Source of the DNA: Latrodectus hesperus
Taxonomy: Eukaryota; Arthropoda; Arachnida; Araneae; Theridiidae
Assembly: GCA_037975125.1 (NCBI GenBank)
Contig: JAJQOW010000020.1
Location: forward strand, 806,001-870,000
Length of the DNA stretch: 64,000 nt
Reading direction: 5' to 3'
Positions 1 to 12,893 of this stretch are shown here, piece after piece. Every line of letters starts with the position of its first letter. The first letter of the stretch is position 1. A program made the translations under genes and the position numbers. The notes beneath the pieces are model-generated. The model was not told the origin of the DNA. It did no database searches and saw only the letters and a program-made list of their open reading frames with translations.

Positions 1-1124
1 TTCTATTTGATTTTTTGCTTTATTTTAATAGATTTAGGTATCTCTTACAAATCTACAAAAATTCAATTTTTCATAAAAATTATTGAAAATATTGTAAAAA
101 ATATGTGAATTTAATAAATACATGTACTTTTTTCTGTACTGTAATTGTGAATTGAATAAAACTTTGAATTTCATATTGATAATTACCTTTCAGCATGATA
201 GACTGCATAAAAAATTTTAAAATCTTGTGTTTTGTGATGGTTTCCTATTAATGAAAACTTGTGATTGTGTTTTTGTCAGTCATAAAAGTTTATAAAAAGA
301 ATTAAGCATACTAAAAACAAAAATTAATGTCAGTAGTTAATATTTTATTATTAACAGCTATTTTATTTCATAATTACTTTTCAATCTTATTAAAATTAAC
401 TACTGGAAGACTCTAATTTTTATCTCAAAAATATTTGGTATTGCATTAACTCTCATGACTAAATAATATGTAAAGAAGAGTGGCTACAAAAAATTATGTA
501 GAAAAATTCTATGTTATCAAATACTTATCATATTTTAAATTTTTTACAAAATTTATAAAATCTCAACAATTTTTCAAAAAATCCTAATTTTGAAATTAAT
601 ATTTTATTTAATATCTAATTTTTATATAAGGATCAAAGCTGATCTATAGTTCTTATTTAAAAAGATAAAAAAAGTGGTTGTTTCCAATCTTTCAAAGATA
701 TAGCGCCAGCTAGGTCAGAACCATGACATTGTGTGAACCCTAATAGCAGTGAACTTTTGCAAAAATCTGCCTTAGCAAACAATCCAGATGTGATGGGGAC
801 AGCTGACTTCAGATTGCATTTTGTGCTCAATGAAAAGGCTCGCCCAAATTCGAATGTCGTGCTTTTCAGATGCCCACTAATAAGTCTAAAAAAATATTAG
901 AAAAACATTTAATGTTTATGTAATCTGAAATCTCCAACCTATAAATTTTGTGAATAATGTAAAATTTAAAAATATTTATTCTACATTTATCAGTTACTCA
1001 TTTTTCACTATTTGATTCAGTTTAATTGAGATTCCTTTTTAATAGAGTGATTTTCATTATGTTGCAATTTTCATTTTGTACATTGAGTTGGTATATAAAT
1101 TGTTAACAATATGATGTTAACAAT
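1..1124. other. AT-rich gene-free stretch
   Basis: No coding region, RNA gene or recognisable transposon is visible here. The only compositional change is a GC-richer patch at about 690-890, which is open on the minus strand for roughly 70 codons but shows no motif I recognise. It may be a relic of an old repeat or an untranslated exon; I cannot tell which. Confidence 0.5.
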
Positions 1125-1412
1125 TCAAATCCCACCTTGATTGGATTGATGTTTGAAGTGCTACATAATCCATTTTAAATTGCAGTCTATGGTCACATTA
1201 ACTTTTGGGTCCAAAAAAGTAATCAGAATACAAAACCATTATGGCTAAATTAGCAATTGTGTGGTTACTACTTTTGCCTTTAGACCAACTGTTAATAGTT
1301 TGAACCTTTGGTGTATGTGTTTGTAATGGCTTAAATTCCATTTCAACTATATTGCTCATTTTAAATACGCCTCATGTGCAAAAAATGACTACTGAGAAAC
1401 AAAATCAAACAA
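1125..1412 (+). repeat. diverged SINE family A copy
   Basis: Positions 1129-1200 match the box-B and body region of the SINE at 57667 (the 'tcaaatcccacctt' box-B-like motif, then the 'ggatgtttg..gtgct' and 'cattttaaa' body). Positions 1370-1410 match its 3' end ('tgtgcaaaaaatgac', then 'gagaaacaaa'). The two matching parts are separated by about 170 bp of unrelated AT-rich DNA, so this is an old copy with an internal insertion. The tRNA-like head is not recognisable. Confidence 0.45.
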
Positions 1413-2139
1413 ATTTTCATGTTGTATGTGTCATGATTTTATTTGGTCTAGATGCAATCTTACACGAGTTCAAAATCTTTCTGAAATAACAGCATTTTCA
1501 TTTGATATACAAGATTGCATAAAATGAAGTTTTCTTTAAAAATGAGATATGACTATTTTATTCATGTCTAGCATTTTATATTTCATGCTATTTGTAAAAA
1601 TAATTTTATAATCAACATAATAGACTTTCCACAATAAATATAATTTGGTAAAAGGATAAGCTGGATAACAAATGTCAGGTAAATTGTAGACATAAAAATA
1701 GTAATCACTTTGAATTTTATGATGCCTAAATTAATTTCATGCAACTATAAAGTAATTTATCCTGTATGTAGTGTCAGTGTTAAATAAAAATTTAAAACAA
1801 ATGTAATTAAAAATTTTTTTATTTTATTGCTTTCTTTAATTTATTATATTAGTCTGAAATTATATTAGTCTGGTTTTAGATGGTTGAAAAGCTAATATTG
1901 TAAAACTGATTTCCGAATGCATGTGAAGTGCTCATAGTGTTATTACATGTTTTTGAATCTTAAAACATTGTAGTATTAAAAGTGCTTGAAAAAGAAATAT
2001 GCAAAAGTTGTGTGTTTTAATCTCATACTTTTTGTAAAAAAGACAGCACAATTTTTCGTGGTAGATTGTTTTGCCGTGCAATAATATCTTATACTCTTCA
2101 ACTAAGTTATTGATTATGACTATATGAATTTACATATTT
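1413..2139. other. AT-rich gene-free stretch
   Basis: AT-rich DNA with many short homopolymer runs. I see no open frame with protein-like composition, no structured repeat and no RNA gene. Confidence 0.5.
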
Positions 2140-2715
2140 CTAAGTTTTTGTTATGTAAATTCTAAAATCATTTGAAAATTTAATTTCATTGCATCCTCAC
2201 TTTCAATTGACATAATTGTTATACTATTTATCCTGATTCTTTATCAATCTCAGATAGTTTTATTCTGGAAAATGATGCTAAGCTGGCAGCCGAATGATTA
2301 GCGCTCTTGTCTTCGGTTCAACAGTTCGTTGGTTGGAATCCACTTTAAGCCATTGGTCCCAGTCTAATTAACGATCGTGTGCAAAAAATTACCGTTGAGC
2401 GACAAACAAACCAAACCAAACCAATCTGGAAAATAATCTTTCACCAGACGCCACGAAATTGCTAAGAATATTCAGAGAGCAATAAACAAGTTTGGAAATG
2501 CTGTTGCTCTATCATTATCCAGTAAAAATGTGAATATTTTAAACGGATTTTCAAAAAATTCTGAAGCAAAAATGGGTTTTAGAACTTCTATTTCTTCATC
2601 TAACATTTTTCCATCTATATCCACTTCTTTCACCTTTGGTACATTATTTTCTGTGAACTTAGAATCTGTTAGAGAAATTTCTAATTCAGCTGCATGTTTT
2701 TGAAGTACTTATATT
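2140..2715 (-). pseudogene. hAT transposase C-terminal (dimerisation) domain relic
   Basis: Read on the minus strand, about 2715-2440 translates as an acidic stretch followed by FPNLFIAL, a stop, then IFLAIS. This corresponds to the conserved hAT C-terminal dimerisation region ('..ALRIFL..PVSVASAERSFSKLK..'). On the far side of the SINE at 2277-2424 the reading continues as FSRIK and, after a frame change, SIESEDAMKLNF, resembling the 'LSIENELA..L+F' motif that ends this domain in ZMYM- or TTF-type hAT proteins. The frame holds stops and at least two shifts, so it is dead. No other part of a hAT element is visible next to it. The family is recognised from remembered motif patterns, not from a search. 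Confidence 0.6.
2277..2424 (+). repeat. SINE family A, copy with target-site duplication
   Basis: A tRNA-derived SINE about 148 bp long. The head carries a box-A-like 'aatgattagcgctc' and a degenerate box B ('cgttggttggaatcc'). The body ends in 'gcaaaaaattaccgttgagcg' and an 'acaaaccaaacc' tail. Flanks 2264-2276 (tctggaaaatgat) and 2425-2437 (tctggaaaataat) form a 13-bp target-site duplication with one mismatch. It lies inside, and postdates, the hAT relic around it. Confidence 0.75.
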
Positions 2716-5610
2716 TTGAAATTTTCCCAGAAAAGATATATTTTTAGTCATTTCATTGGTTATCTATCAATCAGTTGATGATAATGATTTTCCTATTCTG
2801 TGGAAAAGGTTAATGGGCAATTACACATTTACCATTTTGTAAATCAAGTTATTCAAAATAATAGATTTTGTCTAATATCTTTAAAACAGGGTTTTATATA
2901 TTTCTGACCCACTTTTAACTTAGATTATACGAAAAAATAATATTTAAATAAAATATTATTTAAAACGCAATTCAAAAAGAACAGAAGGTGGTGAATCACA
3001 TTGACAGGAAAACATTACTGAAAGAAAGCAGTTCCCATAAAAATGTTTTTCCAATTTGTCCAGTAACTAATCACTTTTCATCAGCTTATTCAATTCAAGA
3101 TCATAAACTCGTCATGTAAAAACTTAAAAGAAAATTAAGACATTTTATGATGAACTGAATTTCATTTTATCATAATTGACTTGTCACTGGTGTTTTCTCT
3201 TCATGCATACTTATTACATGCAACAATTTCTATAGCTCTTTTTACATTATACTTATATTAAAATAATAGACTAAAAATTTACTTTATAACAAATTTACAC
3301 TTTTATGAAAATGATATATCACAATCGAAATTTTTTTCTTAAAAATATTTTCTGATTGAAAGTTGAATTTTAAATATAGGTATTATTTTCTAAAACTGTA
3401 TTTTTGAAGAAAAATTTAACAACTTTATTTTTCTAGGTGGATAGTATTACTGAAGATTTCCACAAAAATTGTAACGAAGTTACTAAAAAGGCAAAAATGC
3501 ATTTGAAAAATTAAATGTAAAATAACGATTTTTATGTATTCTTAAATTTATATTTTTTAACGATTTAATAATAATAAAAAGCGTTTTTCTGAATTTTTTT
3601 GGTTAATTCATTGCTGTTATAGAAAAATTAGTAAATTTCCAATAATTTTATTCCTATTTAAAATGTAATATTGTTAATTTAAAATAAGTTTTTTTCCGAT
3701 TTCAAAATTTTTCATTTCAGTTTTTTGAGGGCGAAGAATTGAAAAGGATAATTTTTTAATAATACAGATTTGAGTTATTTTTGACGATACAACATTGGTT
3801 AGAATGACTATTACTTCATTTGAAATTAAATTTAGTGTGGCTAAAAAATCATTTATAAAATTCAAATAAAGTAAAAAAGAATTTGCTAATTGATGTGTTT
3901 ACTTTACTTTATAATATTATTATTTTTACTCGAGAATAAAATCGGATCATAAATAATAAAGTACATTTGAGTTCTAAAGACATTTTTAGATGATCAAAAG
4001 TCACTGGCTGGAGACAAATTTGATTTTTAAAATTGCTGAGTTATTCATAATCAGATATATAAATAAGTCAATCAGTAGACATTGTAGAAAGATAAAACAA
4101 GAGCACAGAACAGAAACAGACACTGGGTGTCTCCTTGATTTTAGCTTTCAGCTTGATTTATATGTAGCTTATAGTTATAATGGAATCAGGATACTGAAAT
4201 ATTTATTTTTGAAAGTAAAATATTTTAAAGCTACTAAATTGTCAATGTCTTTTTGCTGTCGTTAAACTTTTAAAAGTTTTAAATATGTATACAAATTTTC
4301 CACGAATTACAATATTTCTATTTATCTCTCATAATAATAGTACAGTTACAGTTGATCACAGTTATATAAATTAATACCAACTTATATAGTAAGCAGATAA
4401 AAATGTATGAAGGTAAAACTTAATTTATAGAAAAGTTATTTTAAGTTACTAAATAAATGAATATAATTTAAATATTACTTTGCAAAAATTATTTTTAATA
4501 TTTTAATTACCATTATTTTGAAACTGCTGCTTTGTAACACGTGTAATTTGTTTGCAGCTTGTATATTGTCACCATCTCTTGATACTAACAGGATAAAGCC
4601 ATGACACTATGTTTGAATGCAATAAATATAGGTCATGGCAATATGCCAACACCATAACTGACAAACTATCTTTAAAGAACCACCAAAAGAATGCAAGACA
4701 CAAAATGCTTTTCACTGATTAGTCATCGTTTTGCTTTGTGTATCATTATGCACATTGACAAAAAAAATTGCATTTTCTTTGATTTCTAACATTAGTGGGA
4801 AGGTATTGCATACATTAAGTGATAAGACATCAAAACCTGACAATCATTTGTAATCCTGTATTAAGTTATATTATATACAGTACAAAAGCATACATAAATA
4901 TTGTAGCATACTTTTATATAGAAAATCAAAAGTTCAATTATGATAAAATGCCAACTATATTTTAAAACAAAGCTTATTATTAACTGATTTATAATGCTAA
5001 TGATAAAAACTAAAACATTATAAAATTTTTAATTAACCGATTTTTTAAAAATATGTATTAAGCATTATCATATTTTGTTAATAGATAATATAATAAAGTG
5101 TTTTAACTCATTATATGCTTTAAAAATATTTCTAATAAGCAATATTTATTGCACTATTTCTGGATTTTAAAAACATTAATTCTTTTATGTTTTTTTTAAA
5201 TTACATATTGTTTAAAACTAGTGATATTAATAGTACATAAATATTAATACACAAATATATATATATATATATATATAATACCAGGTATAGAATGATACAA
5301 TAAAAATCATTTCAAGCAAAGCTAAGTTTATTTGTTTTACAAAGTAGTATATTTATGTACACAAATATCTTCTAAATATACATTTTAATTTCATAATTAG
5401 ATGTTAGAAATGAAGATGAGAGATCTGGAGAATTCAATCTTATTTTAATCTGAAAAGAAATTCTATTGTTAATACATATTATAATATGCAGAAAATTTAT
5501 AAGATTAATTACAATTTAATATTTCAAGTGTCAATTTTCACAATATATATTCTCAAAATGTTTTGAGTGCTTATTTATTTGTACAATAAGAGTGCTTTTT
5601 TTTAAAACTA
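2716..5610. other. AT-rich gene-free stretch
   Basis: About 2.9 kb of AT-rich sequence. The open frames here (for example 3990-4265) have no protein-like features and look like chance. A slightly GC-richer patch at 4550-4760 matches nothing I recognise. A short (AT)n run lies at 5255-5277. Confidence 0.5.
5255..5277. repeat. (AT)n microsatellite
   Basis: An uninterrupted AT dinucleotide run of about 23 bp. Confidence 0.9.
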
Positions 5611-5621
5611 GAAGTATATTA

Positions 5622-5889
5622 CTGAAGCCCACTGGCTTAGTGACAGCATTTCACGCTCCCAAGACACAGGCTTGAGGTTCGATCCTCAGGCTGGGCCAGA
5701 TCAACTTAGCCTTTCATTTCTTCAGTGGGTTGATAAACTGTGCATCAAGCATGCTTGGAAACTAAGCATTGGAGATCAAACATTAAGCTGACCACTTAAA
5801 CGGGTATATGCTTTGCAGCCCAGGGCCTCTGTCATGAAAATAGTTATGTAGGTCTTGGCTTACATGAACTGTTGTGCCACAGAAATTAG
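5622..5889 (+). repeat. SINE family B, copy 1
   Basis: Shares its whole length with the SINE at 50486: a head 'cccactggcttagtgac', a box-B-like 'gaggttcgatcctc', a body with 'tcatttcttcagtgggttga', the diagnostic palindromic 'aagcatgcttggaaacta', then 'ccagggcctctgtcatgaaaa'. Flanks 5611-5621 (gaagtatatta) and 5890-5900 (gaagtacatta) are an 11-bp target duplication with one mismatch. It is a tRNA-derived retroposon without coding capacity. Confidence 0.8.
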
Positions 5890-5900
5890 GAAGTACATTA

Positions 5901-7110
5901 TTTAGGATCCATAATAAAAATAAAGTCATCATCACAAAACAAATATTTTTGCTAATTTTGGTATTTATATAAAGTGAACCAACCAAATCTATTTCCACAC
6001 ATAAAAAGAGAGATATTCTGCACATTTTATTAAAATTCTTTATGTTGCAAAATATTTGCTGCCCATCTATGATAGTTAAAATAATTATAATAAAGAGCAT
6101 TTTTACTAAAGAATATCAGAAAGTGAGTAATTATTACAGCTATGATTTTTTGTAGCAGCAAAAAAATTTTGGCTGAATTACATATACAGTAGAACTTCAA
6201 TTATCTTAATGAATTGGGACCAGACTATTTGGACAATAAAAAATTCTGATAATTTGATTTCTCAAAAAGTTTTCATTATATATCCTTATTTTCAACATAC
6301 AAGAAATTAATTATTGTATGTTGAAAATATGAGAAAAACTTTTAATCAATTAAATGAAAATGCATAACTTTTACATATTAAGATTTTACATTACAAGTGA
6401 TGTACATTAATACAGTATGTATGTAGAATGCTGTAAACAAGAGTCATAGTTTGCTGAATATCTCAGAGTAAAAGTAACCCAAACAAAAATAATCGAACAC
6501 ACAATTTCATTTTTATTTTTTTGCAAAATAATAGGCACAAAAATAATGCATTACCTGTACATTTAAAATAACAGTTAATTTAAGAAACTGTGCTTAAAAA
6601 GCAGTTATATTCAAAAACATTTCAAAATTTTGTAACAAGTTAAAAAATTCACTTATCAGTTTTCTATTGATACATATGAAAAATTATACATTAATTTAGA
6701 AGAATTATAAATTTAATTTTAAATATGTATGACATTTTTCTTGATAAATTTCCATAAAAGCTTAGAATCAATAAAATTAATTCTACATATTTATTCATAC
6801 AAACCATCAGCCTAAAATGCTTAAAAGCTATAAAAATAACAGCATAAAATATCTCTAATTGAATTTGGAAATCTAATGTATATACACATATACACACTTC
6901 CAAAAATTAAGCATGAAGATGCAAAATGCAAAAAAAATTAACAAATACTGTTTTGATTGGCACAAAATTCTGAGAGAAAAGTAGCATATAATAAAATCAA
7001 TAATTATATACAGAAATTAAAACAATATTAAATTTTTGTAAGTTATCAGATAATGACATACTGGAGATTAAAACAGAATTATGTATAAAATGAAAATAAA
7101 CTGCATAAAA
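5901..7110. other. AT-rich gene-free stretch
   Basis: AT-rich DNA. Open frames on both strands (for example 6691-6903) have no recognisable features. No RNA gene or structured repeat was seen. Confidence 0.5.
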
Positions 7111-7139
7111 TGTAAAAAAGGACATTAATAGGGTATGTA

Positions 7140-7475
7140 ATCCCCACTCATCTATATAAAAAGTTTACACCTTGTGACCATGCTTTCAATTAGGTGGTCA
7201 ACCACTGCAGAATTTAGCAATAGCCATTCTTGTAGAGCAGTTTCCAGCTCAATAAGAGTGGCTGGAGGTGGGAAACGTGAAGATACAGCACGGCCGAGAG
7301 TATCCCTAAGATTTTCAATGTGATTAAGGTCGGGTGAATATGCTGGCCATGGCATACGTGCAATCCCTTCATTCTCCAGGTAGTCATATGCGATGTCAGC
7401 TCAATGGCCAACTGCTGCCGTGTGCAATCTCACAATGATTTCTAGGACTTCATCTCGATACCGGACAGCTGTCAT
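7140..7475 (-). pseudogene. Tc1-type transposase, C-terminal part (interrupted element)
   Basis: The minus strand encodes the end of a Tc1/mariner-superfamily transposase. The conserved PAYSPDLNHIEN block carries the third catalytic residue (Glu of DD34E), followed by LGRAVSSRFPPPATL and a C-terminal region typical of the family. Just upstream, YDYLENEGIARMPWP is preceded by a stop within the HTAAVGH segment. The rest of the gene lies at 9784-10675, beyond a 2.3-kb hAT insertion. The left terminal repeat of the Tc1 element could not be placed. Stops and the insertion make it inactive. Confidence 0.75.
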
Positions 7476-9783
7476 CAGGGTTCGTACAGATTTCCAAGAA
7501 TCAAATTTCAGAAATTTTAAGGAGTTTTCCAGGAGTCAAATAAAAAATTCCCAGGAGGTATCAACATTCACATTAAATAATTTTTTTTATTTTATTTAAA
7601 AAATTGTTCACAAATAAATATGCATATAATTATGTACATGCAATATTTTTCAAACATGTCTGTAACTAATAAAAATAAATAATTGCAAACATTAATGAGA
7701 CTATTTTTTTATTTGAATTAAAATTATTAATGATTATTTCAAAAGCCTTCAATGAATTTACAGCTATAAGAGAAAATTTTTTATTTAAATAATCAACATC
7801 CTATATAATACTGAATTATACATTGTATAAAATTATGAGTAATTATAGAGCTTTTAGACATTTCTAATACATTCAGATAGCAAAGATTCTTTTAAAAACT
7901 TTCGCAATCAAACTTTTCAACACTGCATGAAAATCTCCAGCAATAAATGGTAACATTGGTTTATCAGTTTGATAAAGTGTCAGAAAATAATCTACTTCCT
8001 GAGCAATAAATATAAAAAAAATTTGTATTTAGCTGAAAAAAGTACATCTTTTGTACACTTTTGCACAATATCAAAAGTTTTGATACCAGGATTAGGAAAT
8101 TTTTGTTTTGAACAAATGACATATGTTTTAAGATACGATAACATTTCATACAATCTGTTGAAAACTTATATTTTATAACCATCAATGTTTGCAAAACTTT
8201 AAAGGAAATTTTATGCCAAGGCCATCAAAGTCCTCCCTACGAGTGGATGAGTCCTTAAATAGTATGTAAACTGCACTTGCTGTTACCTCTACTTCTAGAA
8301 ATGAACAACCATGGTGTAAGGGGTATGGAATGTGTAATCTGCAGCTTCTGACATTTACAATATTTGATTGATCTTCATTTTTAAAAATCAGCCATTTTAG
8401 TCAAAACAGACCAATTCATATTTGGGCCATCCATTGATAACTGGAGTAATCTACTTGTTCTGAATTCTAAGCACTTCTCATTCACTTTCTCAAACAAAAT
8501 ATCTCCAGTTGAATGACCTAATAAACAAATAAGTAATACCGTGTTTTAACTGTATCATTATCCCAAAATCTTACATGGCAATCTAATTGTTTTGTCTGCA
8601 GATGATTCTTTAAGCTTTCATCACAGACACACATAATTAGAAACATTAACTTTTTCTTTCAATAAGTTGGAAAATTAAGATGCAATTCTAAAAACTGTTA
8701 AATAAGCACTTTATTTCAACACAACTGAATTGCTTTGCAATAGCACTGTCTGGAAATATTGTTTGAAAGAGGCAATTTATATTGTTACAAGAACTGTAGC
8801 TGAATCCACTATTTAAAATTTTTAAGGCCCATAGAATTTCAGACTTTAAAACTTTTTTTGAAGAAACAAATGAATCAAAAATTTAAGAGCATGCTTTGGG
8901 TTCACTTCCTTTAATAGGATCAGCAGAAGTGAAAAAATCTTTTAAATGAGTAATTTTTTTAGCAGATATAGCTTGTTCTAACAAATATATATGCTTTTTC
9001 TCTTTCATATGGAATTTAATTGTCGATTCACTCATATTTGAACAGAAGTCTTTCTTGCGAAACAGACAATGGGCATGTGTTATTTCTAAATCACGCAAAA
9101 GCCACTCTTTGTATGAATTTTCCAGAGTCCACTGGACATTAAAAAAACTCTATCCACCAAGCATATTAAATAATTTTTATTTCGGTCTTTATTTTATTAA
9201 TAAACAAATTTATCTCGATTAAATTAAATTATATGCAATCTTCATCAAGGGAAACATAAAAAGCATGTTTTAATTCAAAAATTTTATATTTAAATATTAA
9301 TATTCATAGAATTTTATACAGTACAAGGAAAACAGCAGCAAAAAAGAATTGATTAAAATTGCCTGTTATAATTGCGCAACATATTGATTTTCATTTAGTG
9401 ATTACTTCCCTTCACATAATGCTTCATTTTAAATAAATCTAAATACTACTAAACCGAATTATGAAATTATTGAGGCTCAACTAGATCTTGAAATGGTTAA
9501 TACAAATCAACAATTAAAAATACAAAATTTAATATAGATCGTGCCGCCACATAGTGGCAATACTAAAAACTAATACTAAATTAAGTTTTTTGACAATTTT
9601 ATTGAAAATTTTAAAATATTAAAAAAAATTCAAATTATTATTTTTTTTAGAAAAAATAAATGTATCAAGGTAAGAAAAAATTCCAGGAGTAATTTATGAT
9701 TTTCAGGGAGTCAAGTCGAAATTCCAGGAGTTTCAAGGGCTCTTAAAAACTTTTTTGGAATTTAAGGAGTTGTGTGAACCCTG
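7476..9783 (-). mobile_element. degenerate hAT transposon inserted into a Tc1 element
   Basis: The ends form the inverted repeat CAGGGTTCG..., a typical hAT terminus: cagggttcgtac at 7476 and gtgtgaaccctg ending at 9783. Nearby subterminal 'ttaaggagt' and 'ccaggag' motifs occur at both ends. On the minus strand, about 9140-8900 encodes a BED-type zinc-finger-like N-terminus (W..D, C-F-K, then SHMK-like 'KFHMKEKKH'). About 8265-8225 encodes VYILFKDSSTRREDF, matching the conserved 'LFKDSPARREDY' motif of one hAT lineage. Many stops and frame changes separate these blocks, so the transposase is dead. The flanking 8-bp duplication is imperfect ('tgtcat' on the left, 'tgtcacag' on the right), consistent with decay. 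Confidence 0.75.
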
Positions 9784-10675
9784 TGTCACAGAACCCCGTT
9801 TAAAGATGTGCAGGTCGGTGCAGTATCCAAATGAAATCCCTACCTACACCATAATGCTTCTGCCTCTGAATGCGTGATGTTCTGTGATATTTTGGGGTTG
9901 ATTGCGTGTTTCTTGTTCATCTGGCTCCAGAGCAAATCTTGACTCGTCAGTAAACATGACATTGCCCCAGTCAGACACAGTCCAATTGAGATGTTTCCGG
10001 CACCACTTTAATCATGCCCCTCTTGATTGGATGGACAGACTAACACAAACTCGAAGTACTCGGGCGTACAGTCCACACTCATGTAATCTTCAGCATACAG
10101 ATATCACCTTACCAATGGATGCTGTAACCATAGATGTCACATGTGTGGAAGTTGCTCTGCAATTCTGTTTGGCTAAAATTGCAATATATCGATCTTCTGC
10201 AGGGTTTGTAACCCTTGGGCGAACAGTTACAGGCCTTCGGACAACTGTCTGTGTGGTTTGGAATTATTTCCATAAACGTGAAATTACAGAATGATGAACG
10301 CTGAAGAAAAGAGCAACACGAGAGATGTGCAGTTTCCTGCTTCAATGCACCCCACACTATGCCAGCACTCAGAATCTTCCACTTGTCTTCTGAAAGTCAA
10401 AGAAACACGCATGTCTTGGAAATAAATTGTACGAAAGTTTTAAACACCTTCTCTCCAGCACTAACAATCAACTTCTGTAACCCTTCATAAAGTTGGTATC
10501 TAATAAGACTGCCCTTTTTGCATATTTCTTGAAATAAAAGCACGATTGGCTGCAACCTAACATATTTGCATACTTTCATCTACCTCTGCAGCGATTTGCA
10601 TCCTCTTCAATTCTGATTGGCTTCCAGAAATTAACATTTTCCTCTTGGTGCCTAACTTTTGGAAGTGAGTGTATT
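9784..10675 (-). pseudogene. Tc1-type transposase, N-terminal and central part (interrupted element)
   Basis: Minus-strand continuation of the transposase at 7140-7475. The block FTDESRFALEPDEQ (about 9960-9920) carries the first catalytic Asp (codon at 9946-9948), followed by a segment ending in YGVGRDFIW that corresponds to the usual 'MVWAGIS' region in a decayed frame. The N-terminal half up to about 10650 is broken by stops. The outer end has 'ggtgcctaacttttggaagtgagtgta' style sequence, which resembles Tc1 terminal repeats. The hAT insertion at 7476-9783 separates this half from the C-terminal part. Confidence 0.75.
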
Positions 10676-10844
10676 AGATTTGCAAATTCAATTAGAGATA
10701 TTTTATATATATATTTCACAAATAAATTAAGACTTGAATATTTAAAATTCAAGCAAATATCTAGAATGCAAAATTTTATAGTAACACATTAGAATTATAT
10801 AGCAAACCTTTCTATTAGTAAAAATAAGGTTTTTTACCATATTT

Positions 10845-12860
10845 CTAAGGAGTAACAGGTGGTGTAGAGAGGTCAAATGCACAAATCTCTTTAGATATAT
10901 AAACGCCAAATGCAAACATGGTCCAACTCTTTATTAGATCCCTGAAATTGAGAAAATTTCAATATAAAATAAATTTCATTGAAATGAAATATTAAGATAA
11001 GGTTTTTATTTGTTTAAGTCTATCTGCATAGCAATTTAATATTAAAATATTTTTAAATAAAGGGGGGTATTTGAGTGACTAACCCTTCACCACAACAAGG
11101 CCGGAAACTGCTACTCATTTGTTGTTACCCAGAGGGCACCTATGAAACAAGTCACAGAGGTGAGTAGCATTACCAATGCCAAATCACCACAAACCCATTT
11201 ATAGGGTAGGCCACATTCATACATCATCACAGAAGAAAGGACAGAGAGTCAGTAATATCCATGCTCAAAGCAAGATTTGAACCCGGGACCAACAGCTCAG
11301 GAGTCAGGAATGCAAACCACTCAGCCATTGGTCAGCTAATAGTAAAATATGAAACTATGGTTATAGTTCACAATACTTTATGTTGGTTTAACAAATTTTG
11401 CAACTTAAAATAGATAGCAACGTTAATCAATTGAAGCATGCAAATAATTACAAATTTAATTTTTCACCTAGCTTCACAGTGTAAAGAATATTTCAATGTG
11501 AGTTCACATAAACTTAACATTTCTTTAGCTTTTTCTGCATAATGTATTTCTGTTACCCTTGTACAAACTTAAATTCATATATTCAGTGCTTTTAAGTTTT
11601 AGTCTAGTACGGTTCTATTTAATTTTCTTATCACCATATTTATCATACATTTAAAATACTTGTGCATTATTTTCAACTTTATTTTCTGCTATGCCTTACC
11701 GGCATATTCCTATTCCAATTATTACAAATACTTAAAGTTTTACTTTGCCGATCTGGCATTTCGAATTTCATGATTAAATTAACTTACTGTATACGCATGC
11801 CAGTTTGTCAAAGGGGGCGTATCCCAGGTGTTTTAAAAACACTGATTTCAGAAAATCAAACTCTGGTGTCTGATGGTTTTGGTTGGAAACTTTTATGTTC
11901 ATCGGTATTATAATTTTACTTATTTTGTTAGTAATGAATTATTTAATTGGAATATCTTTATCTATTCTCAAATTTTAAACTTAATTTATGTTATGTAATT
12001 ATTTTCTTGTTTAGTATAAATAAATTAAACTTGTTACTTTTAAGCAAGTCTAATTATTGGCATGTTATTAGTTTCTTATTTATTAATAGAACGAAATACT
12101 GTAGGTATTTAAACTAATAGCTAGCATTCCATTAACTGCATTAAAATTTAATATTTGCAGCTCTGCTTATCGTGGTAATTATTTTGGCAATTAGCCTAAT
12201 GGTGGGTATTGGTAAAAAGACATCTGCTCACAGATATTTAAAAAGTAGTATAGACTGACAATTTCTTTGAAACATTAATAAAAAATTTAAAAGCTAACAT
12301 TGATCTTTACTATCAACACTTCATGCATCAATATCATTCTTTGATGTTCCAACCAGAAAAAAAGCAAATCATGGGTTTTTATGAATGAACTCATGCTCAG
12401 AATTGTATGGGGAGGGGATTGATATGCAGGAAAAAAGCAATATATGCCATTTTTTATTGATATACAACAAAAGGAAATCATTTAATCTTTGATACTTAAA
12501 CTGACTTCTGGTTAATCATTTTATGTCATATTTTTCACATGAAGGGTTTACTATGATTATTATAAATTGATTTTGAACTACTACAAAAAATTATAATTAA
12601 ACCAGTTTCATTGTAATAGCTGTTATACTAAAAAAGGCCAATGCAAAATCATTCAGCTACCAGCTGAATGTCAATCAATGGTGGAAAAAGTTGTGGTCAT
12701 TAACATTTATACACCAATATCTCAATTTGAATAATAGAATAATATATCTAAATGGTGAAAAATTTAATAGAAGTGATGTAGTAAGAAAATGTAATAAAAA
12801 CACAGGTTCTCTTTTCTGAAGATGAAATTCAAGTGTTTCTATATCTAAATGTCTACTTTA

Positions 12861-12893
<33 letters not shown>

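Noticed and set aside
680..890. GC-richer patch open on the minus strand
   Set aside because: About 70 open codons, but no motif, no supporting splice partner and no repeat partner in the window.
3990..4265. Open frame of 91 codons
   Set aside because: AT-driven composition, no motif, no splice or promoter context; looks like chance.
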